Source of the DNA: Chitinophagaceae bacterium
GTDB taxonomy: Bacteria; Bacteroidota; Bacteroidia; Chitinophagales; Chitinophagaceae
Direction of reading: 5' to 3'
DNA length: 64,000 nucleotides
Assembly: GCA_947447465.1 (NCBI GenBank)
Contig: CANFKE010000008.1
Span: 1-64,000, forward strand
Numbering within the stretch: the first letter of the stretch is position 1; each line of letters opens with the position of its first letter. The notes under the pieces are model-generated. The model was not told where the DNA came from. It searched no databases and worked only from the letters and a program-made list of their open reading frames with translations. Shown in pieces: positions 1 to 9,537 of this stretch. The position numbers and the translations under genes are program-made.

Positions 1-83
1 AAAGCTTTGTACCTACGGATCTTGCCAGTACCGGTAACTCTGAATGTCTTTTTCGCACGTGAGTGCGTTTTCATCTTAGGCAT
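1..83 (-). CDS. rpmI: 50S ribosomal protein L35, N-terminal part (runs off the window)
   Basis: Reading the minus strand from the ATG at 83 gives a basic peptide beginning [18 protein letters not shown], the N-terminus typical of bacterial L35, a small protein of the large ribosomal subunit. Only 27 codons are inside the window; the rest, and probably rplT, lie to the left. The usual upstream neighbour infC is absent: the next gene upstream is divergent, so rpmI must be read from its own promoter here. Identification is firm because this N-terminus is highly conserved. Confidence 0.93.
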   Translation of the reverse strand, partial: MPKMKTHSRAKKTFRVTGTGKIRRYKA

Positions 84-103
84 GGAAATCAAATTTGGGA
101 CTG

Positions 104-111
104 CAAAGGTA
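104..111 (-). promoter_or_regulatory. -7 promoter box for rpmI
   Basis: The minus strand reads TACCTTTG here, a perfect match to the Bacteroidota -7 consensus TAnnTTTG, 20 bp before the rpmI start codon. A -33 TTTG at ideal spacing is not obvious; a TTG lies about 15 bp upstream. Confidence 0.55.
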
Positions 112-289
112 AGTAATTTTTGTTTTCAATATTTATTTTTTTGAACACATTTCATATATTTATTTTAGTAAATCAAATCAAGCCCTTTGCGTACCTGATT
201 CTTCACTTGTTATGTGTTCAAAAATTTCTGCAATATTAATCTACTATCGGGACTAATCATTTATTATTTTTACATCGTAAATACAAACA

Positions 290-865
290 ATGGCCATACT
301 TCGATTCAGAATATATTGGGAAGACGACGACCTTACCTATCGCGACATAGAAATACAGGGTACACAGACCTTTTTAGATTTCCATAAAGGCATAGTTCAG
401 GCATATGAGTTTGATGGCAAGCATCCGGCTTCATTTTTTGAGAGTAATGACAAGTGGGCATACGGAAGGGAATTCAGTTCGGAGATTCTGGTCAATAAAA
501 AAGACGCTCCGGTTCTGTCTATGACCAGAACTCCGGTTGCAGCTCTTGTGGCCACTCCGTCTCAGAAGTTTGTTTATGTATATGACCCTGCTGGTAAGAA
601 ATGGACGTTTCTTGTAGAGTTGCTGAATGTGAGCAAGGACGAGACGTACAGAAGAGTATATCCATTTGTATTGCGTAAAGAAGGTGTAGCCCCTGCTCAA
701 TATGGCATCAAGGGTGTAAATCCAAGTAAGTTGATGGAGATAGAAGAAAAGTATGATCTTGGTGCAGACGACATGGCAGAGGGTTATGGTAATGAAGGCG
801 AGGGTGGAAGTGATGAAGGAGGAGCAGATGAAGGGCATGCAGAAGATAATAGTCAGGATTTTTAA
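290..865 (+). CDS. pRiA4b ORF-3-like protein with acidic tail
   Basis: A 191-residue soluble protein. Residues 1-115 (AILRFRIYWEDD.. start, LDFHKGIVQAYEFDGKHPASF, later KKWTFLVELLNV) have the pattern of the plasmid pRiA4b ORF-3 / IS1096 passenger family: an N-terminal beta strand, a helix that opens with an acidic residue, and a late FLVEL strand. The molecular function of that family is not established. The last 35 residues are a Gly/Asp/Glu-rich low-complexity tail without predicted structure. No signal peptide or membrane segment. It is transcribed alone, divergently from rpmI, and is closed by a hairpin terminator at 891. Family assignment is by eye and moderately sure. Confidence 0.6.
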   Translation: MAILRFRIYWEDDDLTYRDIEIQGTQTFLDFHKGIVQAYEFDGKHPASFFESNDKWAYGREFSSEILVNKKDAPVLSMTRTPVAALVATPSQKFVYVYDPAGKKWTFLVELLNVSKDETYRRVYPFVLRKEGVAPAQYGIKGVNPSKLMEIEEKYDLGADDMAEGYGNEGEGGSDEGGADEGHAEDNSQDF

Positions 866-890
866 TAAGAGGATATAGAAATGTTATAGA

Positions 891-917
891 AAGGCGGTCA
901 TTGGTCGCCTTTTTGTT
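891..917 (+). terminator. intrinsic terminator after the pRiA4b ORF-3-like gene
   Basis: AAGGCG (891-896) pairs with CGCCTT (906-911) around a 9-nt loop and is followed by a T-rich run. It separates the upstream gene from miaA. Confidence 0.7.
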
Positions 918-950
918 TTAGTTCATTCTGTATAACCGGATATAGATACT

Positions 951-1862
951 TTGAAGCAACTAATAGTGATACAAGGGCCCACCGCAGTGGGCAAAACTGC
1001 AATAGCTGTGGAGGTCGCTTCGCGGTTAGGTACGTCAGTAGTATCGGCCGATAGCCGGCAGTGCTATATCGAGATGAGTATCGGTACGGCTAAACCTACT
1101 GTAGAGGAGCAACGAGGTGTACAACATTATTTTATTGACGAATTTCCGATATCTACAGCATTGACTGCCGCCGATTATGAGCGACTTGCCTTGCAATATC
1201 TGGCGGAAATATTCTCAACACATGATACTGCTGTGGTATGCGGAGGTACAGGGTTGTATGTGAAAGCCCTCTGTGAAGGCATTGACCCTATGCCTCCTGT
1301 TGATGAGACCATCAATAAAGAGATCAACGACCGATATGAAGCGGAAGGGATAGGCTGGCTGCAGGATATGCTCAGCAAGGAAGATCCCGTCTATTATAAA
1401 GAGATGGAGTCTGCCAATCCTGCGAGGCTAATAAGAGCGTTGGTGTTTATCAGATCTACGGGTAAAAGCATTGCTGCATTCAGAACAAATACGAAAAAGG
1501 AACGCCCGTTCCGGATCATAAAGGTAGGATTAGAGTTGCCCCGGCAGCAATTGTATGACCGCATCAACCAACGTGTAGCTATCATGATGGCTAATGGATT
1601 GGAGCAGGAAGCCAGGAGCTTATATCCTCATCGCCATTTGAAGAATCTACAGACAGTTGGTTATGCCGAACTGTTCGAATATTTTGATGGTAAATGCAGT
1701 CTTTCCTATGCTGTTGATAAGATAAAGCAAAATTCCAGAAACTACGCCAAGCGGCAACTTACCTGGTTTAAAAGAGATGAGGCAACCATCTGGTTGGCCG
1801 CAGATGGTAAGGATGTGGTCTTGGATATCATTCAATTGTTGAATAACGATATTACAAGCTGA
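951..1862 (+). CDS. miaA: tRNA dimethylallyltransferase
   Basis: MiaA transfers the dimethylallyl group from DMAPP to the N6 of A37 in tRNAs reading UNN codons, in the cytoplasm. The 303-residue length is normal. The P-loop GPTAVGKT sits at about residues 9-16, followed by the substrate-binding DSRQCY (about 35-40), IGTAKP and the GGTGLYVKAL segment. The start is a TTG at 951, needed to include the P-loop strand MKQLIVIQ; no ATG upstream fits. The HigA-like gene follows after only 4 bp, so the two are probably cotranscribed. Confidence 0.95.
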   Translation: MKQLIVIQGPTAVGKTAIAVEVASRLGTSVVSADSRQCYIEMSIGTAKPTVEEQRGVQHYFIDEFPISTALTAADYERLALQYLAEIFSTHDTAVVCGGTGLYVKALCEGIDPMPPVDETINKEINDRYEAEGIGWLQDMLSKEDPVYYKEMESANPARLIRALVFIRSTGKSIAAFRTNTKKERPFRIIKVGLELPRQQLYDRINQRVAIMMANGLEQEARSLYPHRHLKNLQTVGYAELFEYFDGKCSLSYAVDKIKQNSRNYAKRQLTWFKRDEATIWLAADGKDVVLDIIQLLNNDITS

Positions 1863-1866
1863 GCAT

Positions 1867-2112
1867 ATGGACGATAAAGAAGTATTACGCCCGGGAGAGA
1901 TATTGGTGTATGAATTGGATGCCAGAGCTGAGGACCCTACAGCTTTTGCTATAAAGATAGGGATGTTCCCCAGCGATCTTATAGATCTGCTTAATGGGAA
2001 ATTGCCTGTTTCAGAGCGCATTGCTCAGAGTCTTGAAAGAGAATTGAATATGCCTGCTGCTTTTTGGCTGGAACTACAGGCAGAATACGATAATAGGCTA
2101 AACAATAAGTAA
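1867..2112 (+). CDS. HigA-family XRE-type DNA-binding protein (solitary antitoxin-like)
   Basis: An 81-residue protein opening with LRPGEILVYELDARAEDP, the pattern at the start of HigA/VapA antitoxins (PGE.L.E.l), followed by a helix-turn-helix (residues about 25-55) and LNMPAAFWLELQAEYDNRL, the typical HigA C-terminal helix. HigA proteins normally sit directly downstream of a HigB mRNA interferase and repress the pair. Here the upstream gene is miaA, 4 bp away, and no HigB-like gene is visible within several kb. It may be an orphan antitoxin or a domesticated regulator. DNA-binding role is inferred from family. Confidence 0.8.
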   Translation: MDDKEVLRPGEILVYELDARAEDPTAFAIKIGMFPSDLIDLLNGKLPVSERIAQSLERELNMPAAFWLELQAEYDNRLNNK

Positions 2113-2188
2113 GCTCCGTCAGGAATATTATTATATGCCTTATTCGCTTCAATTAGTATAAATTTGCTATGCGAATTAAATTTCATCT

Positions 2189-4129
2189 ATGACTTTACGA
2201 TCACTCTATACTTCTGTTCTCATTTTACTATCCTTCAGCACTTTGCATGCAGGAGCGGGTTATAATGCACCGGGCAGAAATAAGCATGCTGCTAAAACAA
2301 CTATTGCCAGCCCTGCCGAAGATCATTACGACATCAAACATCTTAAATTCAATATTAATCTTACGGATACCTCTGTCTATGTGAGCGGAAATGTCATTAC
2401 TAATGCGGTAGTAACTGCACCTTCGATGTCGGTTTACACATTCGAGCTGGATTCATCATTTACTATAGATTCTGCATTTGTAAACGGAGTATTGTTGCCT
2501 GTGTCCTCAACTAGTTGGGTCCGTACTATGACCCTGCCTGCAGGGCTCTCTGCGGGAACTGCATTCAGCGCACAGGTGTATTATCATGGGTTACCTCCGG
2601 GAGGTACGGGTGGATTTTTTAATGGTATCACTCATTCTGTAAGTTCAGCCGGAACACATATGGTATTTACGGTCAGCGACCCTTATGTTGCAAAGAACTG
2701 GTGGCCTTGCAAACAATCCATTCAGGATAAAATTGATTCTGTAGATATGTTCGTTACTGTGCCTGCACATGTTATGGATGGCAGTAATGGTCTGCTATTG
2801 TCTGTTGATTCTACAAGTAATCCCGGATCATGGACATTTCATTGGCAAACTCATTATCCTATAGACTATTATCTGATCTCAGTTGCTGTAGCCAAATACA
2901 AAGAATACCGCTCCTATTGGCATTTTAGTTCTTCGACAGATTCAGTATTGGTGCAAAACTTTTTTATCGATACGCCTACATTCAATCCGACATACAAGGC
3001 GAATTTTGACAGTATCGGCAGATTCCTGGATTATTTTTCAACGTTATACGGACGTTATCCGTTCTGGAAGGAGAAGTACGGTGTTTGCTATACCACCTTA
3101 CCGGGAGGTATGGAGCATCAGACAATGACTACCATAGGAGTGCCTAATACTTACATCATTGCGCATGAATTATGTCATCAGTGGTTTGGAGATAATGTTA
3201 CCTATCAGGATTGGCGGGATGTTTGGTTGAGCGAGGGCTTTGCTACTTTTTCTGAAGGTGTGTTCTTAGAGCACTTTTGGTCGCCTGCTGCAGCAAAGGC
3301 GCACAGACAGGGGCTTTTGTATTCCGCACTTGGCGATCTTTGTGGCAGGGTAGCGGTAACAGATACAAGCAATAGTGACAGTTTGTTCAATCAGCAAACA
3401 GTTTATAACAAGGCTCAGGCAGTAGTACGAATGCTGCAATACCTTGCTCCCAATGATAGTGTGTTTTTTAGTGTCTTGAAAACATTTCAGCAGAACTATG
3501 GATTAGGTCATGCTACAACAGCAAATCTTAAATCAATAGCAGAGGTTGCTTACGGAGTGCCGCTGGATACTTTCTTTAATCAGTGGATATACGGACGTGG
3601 TTACCCCATTTATAAAGTGTCATGGAATCAATCGGGATCTACGGTATTTGTAAAACTGATACAGACACGTTCATGCCCATCTTACACTAATCACTTCAGT
3701 ACTCCGGTGGAGATTCAATTGCATGGTCTTACAGCAGATACATTTATCAAGGTATATAATACGCTCGATACACAGATATATACATTTGACTGGGCGCCCG
3801 CAATGACCAATTTATATGTTAATCCGAACGTATGGACCATACTCAAAGTGAACGGAGCGATACTACATGATACTCATTTGAGTGTAGGAATGATTGAACC
3901 CCAAAATTTCAAAGTATATCCTAATCCGACCCGAAATTTTTGGCAGTTGCAGGATGTCAATGAGGGATTATCATTATCATTGACCGATGTGGCTGGCCGT
4001 GTATTGTGGGAGAGTGTGAGTGTGAAGGGAGATAACATTATTCCCGGTAACAAATTACCTGCCGGTAATTATGTGCTCAGAATTTCGGGCGTATCTGTGG
4101 ATGGAAGTGTTAAGCTGGTTCATTGGTAA
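2189..4129 (+). CDS. secreted M1 family zinc aminopeptidase with T9SS sorting domain
   Basis: A 646-residue exported metallopeptidase. Residues 1-22 form a signal peptide ending near LHAGAG. The N-terminal beta domain is followed by the catalytic domain with the substrate-binding GGMEHQTM (about 306-313), zinc ligands HELCHQW (about 326-332) and the third ligand in LSEGFATF (about 347-354). The last 75 residues (VYPNPT.., GNYVLRI) are a type IX secretion C-terminal domain, so the enzyme is likely released or surface-anchored after crossing the outer membrane. A possible -7 box TAAATTTG ends 23 bp before the start codon. Substrate specificity is unknown. Confidence 0.9.
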   Translation: MTLRSLYTSVLILLSFSTLHAGAGYNAPGRNKHAAKTTIASPAEDHYDIKHLKFNINLTDTSVYVSGNVITNAVVTAPSMSVYTFELDSSFTIDSAFVNGVLLPVSSTSWVRTMTLPAGLSAGTAFSAQVYYHGLPPGGTGGFFNGITHSVSSAGTHMVFTVSDPYVAKNWWPCKQSIQDKIDSVDMFVTVPAHVMDGSNGLLLSVDSTSNPGSWTFHWQTHYPIDYYLISVAVAKYKEYRSYWHFSSSTDSVLVQNFFIDTPTFNPTYKANFDSIGRFLDYFSTLYGRYPFWKEKYGVCYTTLPGGMEHQTMTTIGVPNTYIIAHELCHQWFGDNVTYQDWRDVWLSEGFATFSEGVFLEHFWSPAAAKAHRQGLLYSALGDLCGRVAVTDTSNSDSLFNQQTVYNKAQAVVRMLQYLAPNDSVFFSVLKTFQQNYGLGHATTANLKSIAEVAYGVPLDTFFNQWIYGRGYPIYKVSWNQSGSTVFVKLIQTRSCPSYTNHFSTPVEIQLHGLTADTFIKVYNTLDTQIYTFDWAPAMTNLYVNPNVWTILKVNGAILHDTHLSVGMIEPQNFKVYPNPTRNFWQLQDVNEGLSLSLTDVAGRVLWESVSVKGDNIIPGNKLPAGNYVLRISGVSVDGSVKLVHW

Positions 4130-4243
4130 TAATAAACTGTTGGGTTTTTGATAGTCTTACAGACAATCAATCTGTAACATCTGGTGGAATAATAACTAGC
4201 AATTAATTTTTTATATTTTTACAGCATACTAAAATAAATAAAA

Positions 4244-6175
4244 ATGAAGAGAATATTTCTACTCGCATCAATGTGCGCTATTGGTTGTGCGGCCAATGCG
4301 CAGTTTGTGTCGCGCCACTCAGCCAGTCCTGTTTTACCGATCACCAAAAAGACAGTTGACGTTTCCGGTCCGGTAGCAGCAGGTCATGTAAAACATGCGG
4401 CAGCTAAGACCACAGCAACTGCATTCTACACTCAGGATTTTAACGGAGGTTTACCTTCAGGTTGGACAACAGGTGTTATTACAGGTCCAGGTACATGGCA
4501 TCACACCACAGTAGCATCAACTTCTTCATATCATTTGGCAGCGTTGGCTTCTACTACTGCAGCTAATGGTTGGATGATCTTTGACTCTGACTCATTGGGA
4601 GCAGCTTGTGGTACTTGTGCACCTGCAGGATGGATGCAGACAGATGCAATTAATTGCGCATCTCATACAACTGTGCGTCTTAATTTTGAAGAATACTACA
4701 GAAAGTATAATGACTCTTGTATCATTTGGGTGAGCAATTCTCCAACATTTGCAACATATACAAGGTTCCCGGTTAGTTTCAATAACAATTTGGCTACCAA
4801 CGTAACTACTGTCAATCCAAAGACGATCCATATCAACATCTCATCTGCTGCCGCAGGTGTATCTACTGTTTACATTCGCTTCATACATTATGGCTACCCT
4901 GCAGGTTCTTATTCATGGTCTGTAGATGATATGACACTGTCAGAAGTTGATCCTCATGATGTTGACGCACATGGCTCATTCCTGTACAATCCACAGGCTA
5001 CAGCTTACAATTCGTCAATGTTCACAACTCCATTGCAGTTCGTAGATTCTATCTACCCTGTTATTTTGTTATCTAATCAGGGTGCCAACATAGAAAACCC
5101 AATGGTCGGCGCACAGATCTACAATGGTACAACAGCGGTATATACACAGACCTTGCCTTACACAGGTCTTGTTGTCGGTGCTGAAGATTCTATCGTTCAG
5201 TTCCCTGGTTTCAAGCCTACAGTTATGGGTAACTATTCTGTACCAATGGGTGCAAATATTACAGGCGATGCTGATCCTTCAAACAATGTGGATAGCTCAT
5301 TCTTTACCGTTTCTGATACTACATGGATGGTGAATTCAGGTAAGATAAGCGGTAGCTACTACCTGCACAGGGTAAGTCCTGCTGTTTCTTATTTGCAAGG
5401 TGCTCGTTTTGATGTGCCAACTACAGCTGCCGGAGATACTGTTTCCGGTTTTGGTGTAGCGTTTTCATCTACAAGTGTGCCAACTACAGGTTCTGCATCT
5501 GTATCAGTACAATTATATTCTGTGCAGCAGGGTGGTGCTAACTGGAACTTCGTAGCTACATCTGTAAGCAAGCCGATCGTTGCATCTGATATCTCTACAT
5601 CTACTTCAACCGTATGGGCTTACTTTGCAATCGATCCGGTAGCGTCAGGAGGTATCGGTCAATTCGTGCTTCAGCCAGGTACTACATATGCTGCAGTTGC
5701 TCAGATCAATGGAGTTACTACTGATCTGGCAGTATTGTCCAGCGTATCACCAAATGCAACTGGTTTTGCAGGCTACTTTGGTCAGTCAGACTCATCACTA
5801 AATGATGGTGGTAATGCTTCTTTCGGAGCTACTAACGTTGCAACCGGTCTTACAAGTGTTCCATTGGTACGTATGTATTTTGGAAATATAGGCACTGTAG
5901 GTATCAATGATATCAACAAAGTAGCTATTGTTACTAAGGCTACACCAAATCCTGCTACATCAGATTTCACTGTAACCTTTACTCAGGCAGTACCTGCGGC
6001 TGCAGTAGTAAACATAACTAACACTGTAGGTCAGGTGGTTGCAACACAGAATGTTGCGGCTACTGCAAGCGGTTCAGCTACATTCAGTACTGCAAACCTG
6101 CCTTCAGGTGTTTATTTCTATAGCGTTCATTCAAACGGTGGCCGTTCTACAGGTCGTATAGTGGTTGCTCAATAA
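4244..6175 (+). CDS. large secreted T9SS cargo protein with choice-of-anchor J-like domain
   Basis: A 643-residue exported protein. MKRIFLLASMCAIGCAANAQ is a clear signal peptide. Residues about 60-225 (FYTQDFNGGLPSGWTTG, WMIFDSDSLG, LNFEEYYRKYNDSCIIWVS, YSWSVDDMTL) resemble the choice-of-anchor J / MAM-like jelly-roll domain found in adhesins and proteases. The middle (about 225-560) is Ser/Thr-rich beta sequence without a family I recognise. The C-terminus has KATPNPATSDFTVTF, TVGQVVATQ and LPSGVYFYSV, a canonical T9SS sorting domain. No catalytic motif is visible; an adhesin or structural surface role is an inference. A terminator follows at 6198. Confidence 0.82.
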   Translation: MKRIFLLASMCAIGCAANAQFVSRHSASPVLPITKKTVDVSGPVAAGHVKHAAAKTTATAFYTQDFNGGLPSGWTTGVITGPGTWHHTTVASTSSYHLAALASTTAANGWMIFDSDSLGAACGTCAPAGWMQTDAINCASHTTVRLNFEEYYRKYNDSCIIWVSNSPTFATYTRFPVSFNNNLATNVTTVNPKTIHINISSAAAGVSTVYIRFIHYGYPAGSYSWSVDDMTLSEVDPHDVDAHGSFLYNPQATAYNSSMFTTPLQFVDSIYPVILLSNQGANIENPMVGAQIYNGTTAVYTQTLPYTGLVVGAEDSIVQFPGFKPTVMGNYSVPMGANITGDADPSNNVDSSFFTVSDTTWMVNSGKISGSYYLHRVSPAVSYLQGARFDVPTTAAGDTVSGFGVAFSSTSVPTTGSASVSVQLYSVQQGGANWNFVATSVSKPIVASDISTSTSTVWAYFAIDPVASGGIGQFVLQPGTTYAAVAQINGVTTDLAVLSSVSPNATGFAGYFGQSDSSLNDGGNASFGATNVATGLTSVPLVRMYFGNIGTVGINDINKVAIVTKATPNPATSDFTVTFTQAVPAAAVVNITNTVGQVVATQNVAATASGSATFSTANLPSGVYFYSVHSNGGRSTGRIVVAQ

Positions 6176-6197
6176 TCGTTTAATTTCATTAGATACA

Positions 6198-6230
6198 GAA
6201 AGGATGCCCCGTCGGGCATCCTTTCTTCAT
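6198..6230 (+). terminator. intrinsic terminator after the choice-of-anchor protein gene
   Basis: GAAAGGATGCCC pairs with GGGCATCCTTTC around a 4-5 nt loop, followed by TTC. The rest of the 320-bp gap to the next gene holds only the promoter at 6417. Confidence 0.8.
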
Positions 6231-6416
6231 TTGCAGCAGATATCTTGGTCAGTTGCTTTTCAAATTGTGCACAGATCGCTCATCCACCGGATATTTTTGG
6301 AGATCATAGTTAAGTACACCAGTGATAAGTACTTATTTGTTCATGATTTTTTAATGATTTCTTGATAATGGAAATGCACTTTTTTTGATTTTACACCACA
6401 AATGACAGAAACTAAA

Positions 6417-6446
6417 TTTGTTTTTGTGAAAAACTCCTTATCTTTA
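6417..6446 (+). promoter_or_regulatory. Bacteroidota-type promoter for the 6498 gene
   Basis: TTTG at 6417-6420 and TATCTTTA at 6439-6446 are separated by 18 bp, close to the -33/-7 consensus TTTG-N19-TAnnTTTG. This places transcription start near 6453 and supports translation starting at 6498 and not at the in-frame ATG at 6402. Confidence 0.65.
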
Positions 6447-6497
6447 CATCCTTACATTAAGTACGTTTATTATCTCCTTTTTAAAAAAAAGAAACAA

Positions 6498-7865
6498 ATG
6501 AAAAAAGTATTTTTACTCTTAACCATTGGCTCTATCGGCCTTACTGCTACTGCGCAGGAAAGCAGGAAAAGTGTAGTTTTCTCAACTAACAGAGTTGAAG
6601 AATCAGGTGCTACAGTGAAAATTTCTGAAGCTCGTAAAAATGATCTGTTGAATCATTCAGCAGCAAAATCAAGAGCGGCTAACAAAACAACTGCAGGTAC
6701 AACTTCACGTTGGTACACCTACGGAGATTATTTCGATCAGACTATCGTAGATGGTGGTAACACTACAGGTCTTGACGGAGTTATCATCTGGAATGATACA
6801 TTGGGAGAGATCAACTATACTTCAGGTTTGGCTAATGGTAACATGGTTTCTGTAGGTTCAGTTTTGCACCCACAGATCGCAGGTTTCAACGATCCTACTT
6901 ATTACAATGGTAGCATGTTGTTGGATAACACTAAGGCGTTCACTTGCGATTCAGTTCGTTTGTTCTTCTTGCACAACATCAATCCAGCTAAAACTTCTGT
7001 AGTAGATACTATCATTCTTACTACTGTTCATGGTACTCCTGACGTTATGGCTTCTGGCTATATCGGTATGTTGGCTAACTACGGTATGGATACACTTCGT
7101 TGCGCTACATTGGGCCACGATAGCGTAACTAATACTGCTACAGGTACTACAGCATCTACTATCAAGGTTCCGATCCGCTCTTCAATGTGGGGTGATACTA
7201 CAGCTAATGGTATCTTCGTATTGAACGTTCCGGTTTCTATCAGCGCTGCTGCTGGTGACAAGCTTGCTTGCTCTATTACTTTCAAGAGCGGTGATGCTTC
7301 TTTCCCTACAACTTTGCCTGGTGGTGTTATCGAAATGTTCGATGGTACTTACACATACAACAGCATGTATCCATTGTCTGCTTACAAATTGGTAGGTACT
7401 ACAACTGCATTTGCTCCATATGTAACTACTCCACAGATCGATTACAACGAAGGTCTTTACAAGACTTTGCCTAGCTATTTGAATGGCTACAGCGGTGAGT
7501 ACGTACCAATGTGGGCTTGGAGCTCAGCTGGTGGCGCATCTTACCTTCAGCACATCTACATGTCTTGGAAGTTGAATTGCCCTACTTGCAGCACAGTTGG
7601 TTTCAACGAAGTTGTTAAGAATGTAACTCACACTCAGGCTTTCCCTAACCCAGCTTCAGCTCAGGTTACTGTTTCTTTCGACATGACTACTCCTGCTGAT
7701 GCAACTGTAACTTTGACTAACACTGTTGGTCAGGTTGTTGCTACTCAGGTTGCTAACAATAACAAGGCTACTTTCAATACTGCTGCTTTACCAGCTGGTA
7801 TCTACATGTACACTATTACAGCTAATGGCGAGCAGACTACAGGTCGCGTTGCTATCGCTCACTAA
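6498..7865 (+). CDS. secreted T9SS cargo protein (paralogue of the 8031 gene)
   Basis: A 455-residue exported protein of unknown function. I start it at 6498, where MKKVFLLLTIGSIGLTATAQ forms a clean signal peptide; an in-frame ATG at 6402 would add 32 residues in front of it and lies upstream of the promoter. The mature part (RWYTYGDYFDQTIVDGGN, VIIWNDTLGEINYTSGLANG, NEGLYKTLPSYLNGY) matches the next gene almost segment for segment. The end, AFPNPASAQVTVSF with TVGQVVATQ and LPAGIYMYTI, is a T9SS sorting domain. Codons are strikingly uniform in the second half (gct, act, ttc), which suggests high expression. No enzymatic motif seen. Confidence 0.82.
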   Translation: MKKVFLLLTIGSIGLTATAQESRKSVVFSTNRVEESGATVKISEARKNDLLNHSAAKSRAANKTTAGTTSRWYTYGDYFDQTIVDGGNTTGLDGVIIWNDTLGEINYTSGLANGNMVSVGSVLHPQIAGFNDPTYYNGSMLLDNTKAFTCDSVRLFFLHNINPAKTSVVDTIILTTVHGTPDVMASGYIGMLANYGMDTLRCATLGHDSVTNTATGTTASTIKVPIRSSMWGDTTANGIFVLNVPVSISAAAGDKLACSITFKSGDASFPTTLPGGVIEMFDGTYTYNSMYPLSAYKLVGTTTAFAPYVTTPQIDYNEGLYKTLPSYLNGYSGEYVPMWAWSSAGGASYLQHIYMSWKLNCPTCSTVGFNEVVKNVTHTQAFPNPASAQVTVSFDMTTPADATVTLTNTVGQVVATQVANNNKATFNTAALPAGIYMYTITANGEQTTGRVAIAH

Positions 7866-7883
7866 TATTTACATTATCTTTTT

Positions 7884-7920
7884 AAAAGGGCGTTCCGATA
7901 TTCGGAACGCCCTTTTTGTT
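7884..7920 (+). terminator. intrinsic terminator after the 6498 gene
   Basis: AAAAGGGCGTTCCGA pairs with TCGGAACGCCCTTTTT around a very short loop; strong stem with U-tract. Confidence 0.9.
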
Positions 7921-8030
7921 TCAATAAAATAATTTAGAGTGCGGATACTTTAACAAAAATGATATTGCTTTTTATGGTAAAATATGTAACTTTATTTCAT
8001 TAGTTTATTTTTTACCCTTAATCAATGTAT

Positions 8031-9413
8031 ATGAAAAAGCTATTACTTCTTTTGTCTATCGGCTCTATCAGCCTAGCAACTACCGCTCAGGAAAGTACCA
8101 AGAGCGTAGTATTTACAACAAATCAGGTCGATGAAGCTATGCAGAAACTTACCTACGATCAGTCGCGGGTAAAGCAGCTATTATCCTACACTCGAGGAGT
8201 AAATGCTCCGGATAAAAATGTAGCGCATAAAACAACCAGTGTACAAACTCAGCGTTGGTACAATTATGGAGATTATTTCGACACTACACTTATAGATGGC
8301 GGAAATTCAGCTTCGATCAGTGGAGTGATCATTTGGAATGATACTTTGGGTGAAGCATTATATACATCGGGTCTTGCGCATAACAGGCAGGTTTCTGTAG
8401 GCTCTGTTTTTCAACCTCAGGCTGCTGGATTCAATGATATTAATTACTATGCCGGTAAGATGCATCTGGACAGTACCAATTCATATTCTGTTGACTCTAT
8501 AAGAATATATGGTAATCACAATATTAATCCTGCAAAAACGAGTGTGGTAGATACACTTATTATCACTACACTAAAAGGAGCTAATATTTTTGGCATTCGC
8601 TATACAGGTATGATGGCGAGATATGGTGTAGATACCTTGACCTGTTCTAACATCAGATATGATAGTATAGCTAATACTGGGTCTTTGGGTCTGGGCTCAC
8701 CGGTAACAACTACAAAATTCCCTATTACAGCTGCTATGTGGGGAGACACATTGGCTGATGGAACATTTGTATTGAAATTGCCTGTATCCATCACTGCAGC
8801 AGCAGGTGAAATGTCTGCTATGTCATTGACGTTCAAATCGGGAGATCCAACTTTCCCTACATCAGTACCGGGTGATACAATTGATGCCTTCACCAATGTT
8901 TACAAATACAATAGTTTTTATCCCCTGTCAATTTTTAAATTGGTAGGTACCTCACCTGCATTCGCACCTTACAGTGCTGCTGATCGCAATGAAGGGCTTT
9001 ATAAAACATTGCCTAGTTATTTAAACGGATATGCGACACAGTATGTGCCAATGTGGGCATGGAGTACATCTGGTGGAACGGCTGCATCTTATTTACAGCA
9101 CATTTATATGGATTGGCATGTTAACTGCACTAATTGTACAACAATTGGTGTCAATGAGATAGTGAAGAATATCACTAACGACAGAGCATATCCTAATCCT
9201 GCAGCTAATCAGGTCAATGTTGTTTTCAATATGGCCAATGCTACAACTGCTAACGTTTCAATGATCAATACACTTGGTCAGGTAGTAGCTACTCAGCAGG
9301 TAACTAATGGAAAGGCTTCATTTAATACTACATCAGTGCCTTCAGGTATTTATATATATACCATCAGTGCTAACGGCGAGCAAACTACCGGACGCATTGC
9401 TATTGCGCACTAA
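8031..9413 (+). CDS. secreted T9SS cargo protein (paralogue of the 6498 gene)
   Basis: A 460-residue exported protein. I take the ATG at 8031 (MKKLLLLLSIGSISLATTAQ, signal peptide); an in-frame ATG two codons earlier is equally possible. It aligns along its whole length with the preceding protein: RWYNYGDYFDTTLIDGGN, VIIWNDTLGEALYTSGLA, INPAKTSVVDTLIITT, NEGLYKTLPSYLNGYATQYV and the CTD segment PNPAANQVNVVFNM. The two are an evident tandem duplication, each with its own terminator. Function unknown; export through T9SS is inferred from the C-terminal domain. Confidence 0.82.
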   Translation: MKKLLLLLSIGSISLATTAQESTKSVVFTTNQVDEAMQKLTYDQSRVKQLLSYTRGVNAPDKNVAHKTTSVQTQRWYNYGDYFDTTLIDGGNSASISGVIIWNDTLGEALYTSGLAHNRQVSVGSVFQPQAAGFNDINYYAGKMHLDSTNSYSVDSIRIYGNHNINPAKTSVVDTLIITTLKGANIFGIRYTGMMARYGVDTLTCSNIRYDSIANTGSLGLGSPVTTTKFPITAAMWGDTLADGTFVLKLPVSITAAAGEMSAMSLTFKSGDPTFPTSVPGDTIDAFTNVYKYNSFYPLSIFKLVGTSPAFAPYSAADRNEGLYKTLPSYLNGYATQYVPMWAWSTSGGTAASYLQHIYMDWHVNCTNCTTIGVNEIVKNITNDRAYPNPAANQVNVVFNMANATTANVSMINTLGQVVATQQVTNGKASFNTTSVPSGIYIYTISANGEQTTGRIAIAH

Positions 9414-9434
9414 TATTAAATAACTTTTTTATTG

Positions 9435-9467
9435 AAAAGGGTGACGAATTTCGTTGCCCTTTTTTCT
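9435..9467 (+). terminator. intrinsic terminator after the 8031 gene
   Basis: AAAAGGGTGACGAA pairs imperfectly with TTCGTTGCCCTTTT, followed by a T-tract. Confidence 0.8.
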
Positions 9468-9537
9468 TTTTGGAAACAATATTCTATTATTGCAAAAGCA
9501 TGCCCCTGCTTAGGGGCCGCAAAATGATATATTAATA

